Part shown: piece after piece, positions 33,004 through 36,286 of the stretch
Layout of the letters: each line of letters starts with the position of its first letter
Numbering within the stretch: position 1 is the first letter of the stretch
From: Patescibacteria group bacterium UBA5194
GTDB lineage: Bacteria; Patescibacteriota; Gracilibacteria; BD1-5; UBA6164
NCBI GenBank assembly: GCA_002412935.1
Contig: DHWA01000003.1
Coordinates: 43,018-79,303, forward strand
Direction of reading: 5' to 3'
Length of the DNA: 36,286 nt
Program-made: the position numbers and the translations under genes
Notes under the pieces: generated by a model
The model's input: the letters and a program-made list of their open reading frames with translations, nothing else
Told to the model about the DNA's origin: nothing
Databases searched by the model: none

Positions 33004-33015
33004 GACACCGGTGTC
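33004..33015. promoter_or_regulatory. 12-bp palindrome upstream of rep
   Basis: GACACCGGTGTC, perfectly symmetrical, ends 15 bases before the rep ATG. Its position suggests an operator for rep or a structure that hides the translation start. Confidence 0.5.
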
Positions 33016-33030
33016 ATAATCTTATTAATT

Positions 33031-34074
33031 ATGACTACAAATAAAATATTTGATATACAGAATGAAATTATTCATTTTGGCTTAGATCATCTAGAAATTT
33101 ATTGAACTTTTAAAAAAGAAAGTGAATATTTTGATTTACTAGATTTTGATAATTCAAATTATTGCGAATTTGAAGATTATACAATAACAAAAAATGAAGT
33201 ACCTAGATATAAGTATAAAATTATCTTTACAAGTAATGATTGTACTCCTTTTGCATACTATAAGTGACGACCAAAATGAGAAGGAAGTCAAAATGTAGAT
33301 TCAAAAGATTACATAGTTATTTATTCTACAGCTTTTAAACTTATGGAATATGAAGAAATTTGTTATTTTCTGGAAGTAAACTTTGATTTGTTACATTGTA
33401 GAAGATTTGATATATGTATAGATTTAAAAACAGATATAAACACTATTCTGAATTATTTTGGTGAATATAAAACATGAAGAGAATTTAAAAAATCCTGAGA
33501 AACTGAAACTAGATATATATGAGAGGTTAGAAATTATTTAAATAAAAGACAAATAATAAGAATATATAATAAGAAAAAAGATTTATTAATAAAAAGAAAA
33601 ACAAAGCTATATGAAGATTATTTAGATATAGATAATGTTACAAGAATAGAATTAGAAGTAAGACAAGAATTAGCTAGGACAAAATATTATAAAAATTTAT
33701 TTGATAACACTTTACTTATATGAATATTTAAAAATTATTTATATAAACATACTAAAATATTTGAATGTATTGATTGAGATAAAGTTAAATTACCCTGTAG
33801 AAAAAAAACAATATTAAATGATGAGTTATTACAAGATTATTATTATAAAAATTATAGAAAAATTATTTTATTATGACATGCTAGAACTATTTATAAAATG
33901 TGATTTTGTCCTGTAAGAATTCTTATTTGAGAAAATTTAATACAAAATAATACAAAAAAGTTTATTTGAGAAGAAATTATTAATAGATTATATAATTTAG
34001 AAAAAAGCTTAAAGGATAAATCAGTACTAATTAAAGATAAAAAATTATCTTCTAATCAAAATAATTATGATTAG
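33031..34074 (+). CDS. rolling-circle replication initiator, Rep_trans-like
   Basis: A 347-residue protein resembling replication initiators of the Rep_trans/phage RstA-like family (pfam02486). It shows the core strands CRRFDICIDLKT at about residues 126-137, a long basic region RQIIRIYNKKKDLLIKRKT, and VTRIELEVRQELARTKY, the R-x-E-x-E-x-R type motif near residue 210. Such proteins nick one strand at an origin to start rolling-circle replication; in integrative elements they often replicate the excised circle. The hairpin-rich region directly upstream fits that role. The following small gene overlaps its end by 8 bases. Confidence 0.7.
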
Positions 34075-34216
34075 AGATATAGATTATAAAAAATATGAGG
34101 ATAAATTATTAGTGATTTATCCTAACTTATCAGAAAAAGAAGCTAAAAAAATAATAAGGCAATTATTTAATTTTTGGTGAAATATCATAGAAAATATTGA
34201 TAAATTTCAAAAATAG
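34067..34216 (+). CDS. small protein translationally coupled to rep
   Basis: A 49-residue protein starting inside the last codons of rep (ATG at 34067, overlap of 8 bases). It is basic and helical (LSEKEAKKIIRQLFNFWGNI). No family recognised. The overlap suggests coupled translation and a role in replication or copy control, by analogy only. Confidence 0.6.
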
Positions 34217-34331
34217 TTTTTAACAATTTTTATTTTTTAACAGATATTTTTAAATAATTTAGACTTATTATTAAGAAAAAGTAAAATAAATTTAGAATAT
34301 ATTCTAGTTTAAAATTTTATACTTAATAATA

Positions 34332-34877
34332 ATGCCTTATTACTGAAAGTTATTGTCAGCAGAAATACTATTAGAAGATAGTATAACTCAATATTTTTTT
34401 GATAAAATTGATCCTACAACATTTTTATTGGCCTGAAATGCTAGACGGATATTAGGTGATTTACTAAAAAAAGAAAATAAAGAATCTCCTTGATTAAAAT
34501 ATGTTAAAGAAAATTATAAAAATGTAGATATAGATAAAATGATAAAACATCTGAAATTACATTCTAATTTTTTCAAACATGCAGACTGAAAAAAAGATGA
34601 AGTTAAAGAAATTTTATGTGAAGAATGATTGTTAGAATATATATTATGAGAGGCTATTTGAAATTATGAAATATTAAAAAATAAAATTACATTTAAAATG
34701 GATATTTATAAATCCTACATAATGTATAAATCTTATTACTTATATATAAATGATTTTGATTTTGAAATTAACCTTAAAAATAAAATTGATAATATAACAA
34801 AAAAATTTTGAAAAATAATAACTAAAAAAGATTTCTATGAAAATTATTTATTAAATAAAGAAATATGAAAGCAATAA
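34332..34877 (+). CDS. helical hypothetical protein next to the recombinase (HEPN-like?)
   Basis: A 181-residue protein, complete only with TGA as Gly (9 of 10 glycines are TGA, including codon 5). The all-helical pattern FLLAGNARRILGDLLKKE, then LKLHSNFFKHADGKKDEV and LLEYILGEAIGNYEIL, recalls a widespread family of small helical proteins with a conserved F-K-H-A-D motif, possibly related to HEPN folds; this is recalled, not searched. Its end overlaps the recombinase start by 13 bases, so the two are in one operon. A role in recombination control or element maintenance is possible. Confidence 0.6.
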
Positions 34878-36286
34878 TTTACTGTAGAAAATCAACTGAT
34901 AGATGAGATAGACAACAATTATCTATTGAAGCACAAGAATTTGAGGCTAGAAAAATTGCTGAAAGAGAATGATTTGAAGTTATAAAAATTTTCAAAGAAA
35001 CTATGTCAGCAAAAGAGCCTTGAAGACCTTATTTTAATGAGATGATGAAGTTATTTAATAATCATAAAGCAGATTGTATAGTAACTTGGAAATTGAACAG
35101 ATTAGCAAGAAATCCAGTTGATGAATGAACTATAAAATGGAGTATTCAAAGTGGAGTTATTAAGGCTATATTTACAGAGTGAGAAATATTTAAAACATGA
35201 GATAATGTATTAATAATGTGAATGCACTTTTGAATGTCTACACAATATATTCTTGATTTACAAAAAGATATAAAAAGATGAATTAGAAGTAAAATAGCTA
35301 ATTGATGAGTATGCCAAAAAGCACCTTTATGATATATAAATATTATTGTCACAAAAAGTATTGAAGTAGATAAAAAGAAATCTGAATGGGTAAAAGAAAT
35401 GTTTACTTTAAGAAGTCAAAATATGGCTTATAAAACTATATCAGAGATATTATATAAAAAATGAATTAAAAAAGATAATTGAGATCCCTTCCCTTCTGCA
35501 ACTATTGAAACATTACTTAAAAATAAGTTTTATATATGACTTGTAAAACATAATTGAGAATATTATAAATGATCTTATGAAACCTTTATTTCTAAGAGAT
35601 TATTTGAAAATTCTCAAAACATATGACAATGAATTCATTACAGGCAAAATACACCTCGTCTATACCATTTAAAATGATTTTTAAGAGATGAAGAGTGATT
35701 TTTACTTAGTTGATATAGTAAAAAATGAAATATCTATTATAAAAACAGTTCTAGATGAGAAAATATAAATATAAATCAAGATAAAATATTTAAGTATTTT
35801 CTTGAAAATATTAGTAATTTAGAACTTGATGAAGATTTTAAAATCTTCAATAAAGAAATTATTTTAGAGATTTTTGAAAGTCAAAAACCAAAAGATGATG
35901 AAACTATAAAAGAAATAGAATTTAAGATTAGAAAGTTAAAAGATCAAAAAGATAAATTATTGGATTTAAGGATTGAATGAGAAATAGAAAAAGATATTTT
36001 TACTCAAAAAAGTAATGACATAGTTTTAAAAATAGAAGATTTAGAAATACAAAAAAATGAACTAAAAAGTAATAATATAAAAGAAAAAGTTGAAGTGTTG
36101 TTCGAACTCATAGAAAACCTTTCTAAAAGCTATAAAAGAGCTAATAGTGAATTTAAATCTGTTATCCTTAAAAATCTAATGTTCGAACTTTTTGTAAATA
36201 ATAAAAAAGAGCTCTCTTATGCAGAAAACTCTCTATTAAATTCATTAATTTCGCTTCAGTTTTATCAAAAAAATGTTTTGGAGGTG
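34865..36286 (+). CDS. large serine recombinase, 3' end not in window
   Basis: 474 codons, in frame to the last base. The resolvase domain is clear: IIYCRKSTDRGDRQQLS with catalytic Ser10, EPGRPYFNEMMKL, and KADCIVTWKLNRLARNP. Then follow the recombinase domain (GVCQKAPLGYINI; MAYKTISEILYKKGIK; TIETLLKNKFYIGLVKH) and a region that normally forms a zinc ribbon (LKGFLRDEEGFLLSGYSKKG) but here lacks the usual cysteines. A long coiled coil (about residues 345-400) and a C-terminal NLMFELFVNNKKELSY... precede YQKNVLEV at the edge. The missing C-terminus would come from DNA beyond the core TTGGAGGTG. It starts inside the 34332 gene. It would integrate and excise the 13.9 kb element. Confidence 0.9.
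36278..36286. other. right-hand core TTGGAGGTG within the recombinase gene
   Basis: The same nine bases as at 19210 and 22378, in the same reading phase (Leu-Glu-Val). The window stops here. Taken as the right junction (attR) of the element that begins at 22378. Confidence 0.5.

Larger units (their letters stand above)
32640..33015. other. hairpin-rich, GC-richer region before rep: candidate replication origin
   Basis: Over 375 bases the composition rises above the surroundings and the DNA is packed with inverted repeats: TGTCGT/ACGACA (32664-32669, 32676-32681) closed by GTGC/GCAC; a long two-part inverted repeat (32718-32876); an 11-bp stem (32876-32913); GCTACCAC/GTGGTAGC (32943-32966); and the palindrome GACACCGGTGTC (33004-33015). 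It lies immediately before a rolling-circle-type rep gene, where a double-strand origin or an oriT would be expected. A structured RNA is the alternative. Confidence 0.55.

Noticed and set aside
32640..33015. Group II intron or retron RNA
   Set aside because: No reverse transcriptase is encoded in the window and no domain V-like or msr-type signature is seen; a rep-associated origin explains the hairpins better.
36099..36190. Two copies of GTTCGAA(C) as tRNA T-arm sequences
   Set aside because: Both encode Phe-Glu-Leu in the recombinase frame, and no tRNA fold surrounds them.

Overview
Organism. The window is very AT-rich (Gly, Lys, Asn and Ile dominate the proteins), and almost every gene is open only when TGA is read as glycine. 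In-frame TGA sits at glycines of conserved motifs: all three Walker A glycines of the giant helicase (K492), the Cys-Gly-Gly of the transglutaminases (where a paralogue has GGA in place of TGA), and the GIC-WGHQ elbow of the amidotransferase. TGG remains Trp (GHAW). This is genetic code 25, known from the candidate phyla Gracilibacteria (BD1-5) and Absconditabacteria (SR1). The window should come from such an ultra-small epibiotic bacterium. There are no rRNA or tRNA genes.

Layout. (1) 85-8633: a class I SAM methyltransferase, a 1388-residue LysM protein on the minus strand, and two tandem transglutaminase-like paralogues on the plus strand, one membrane-anchored and one with a signal peptide. 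(2) 8699-11833 (minus): a secreted repeat-rich surface protein with duplicated N-terminal modules and two near-identical SdrD-B-type domains. (3) 11834-17054: a long AT-rich intergenic region, a class I glutamine amidotransferase fused to a possible methyltransferase, a TrmB-like regulator, and a minus-strand pair of a DUF4395 membrane protein and a peptidoglycan amidase. (4) 17.1-22.4 kb: an array of small cassettes. Each starts with a short plus-strand coding tail opening TTG-GAG-GTN (or a divergent form), carries one cargo gene or a few (unknown pair, GNAT, LysE exporter, AAA_14/DUF4143 ATPase), and ends with a conserved hairpin just before the next TTTGGAGGT core. (5) 22378-36286: a 13.9 kb element with the same core at both ends. 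It carries a PD-(D/E)XK-like protein, a structured noncoding stretch, a giant SF1 helicase-nuclease, a small acidic protein, an Mrr-like/HRDC nuclease divergent from a probable winged-helix protein, a hairpin-rich origin-like region with a rolling-circle-type Rep, and a large serine recombinase whose frame runs off the window exactly at the core TTGGAGGTG.

How it works together. The most interesting reading is that 17-36 kb is a tandem array of serine-recombinase cassettes. The attachment core lies inside the 3' end of the recombinase gene, so each integration swaps the recombinase C-terminal tail, and the orphan tails mark the left ends of successive insertions. Three small cassettes have no recombinase and would need one in trans. 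The cargo of the largest element (helicase-nuclease, Mrr-like nuclease, third nuclease-like protein, local regulator) looks like genome defence or inter-element conflict. The LysE cassette uses GGN for 11 of 12 glycines, unlike its neighbours, and was probably acquired recently from a standard-code donor. The left half encodes surface, cell-wall and peptidoglycan functions that would suit an epibiont.
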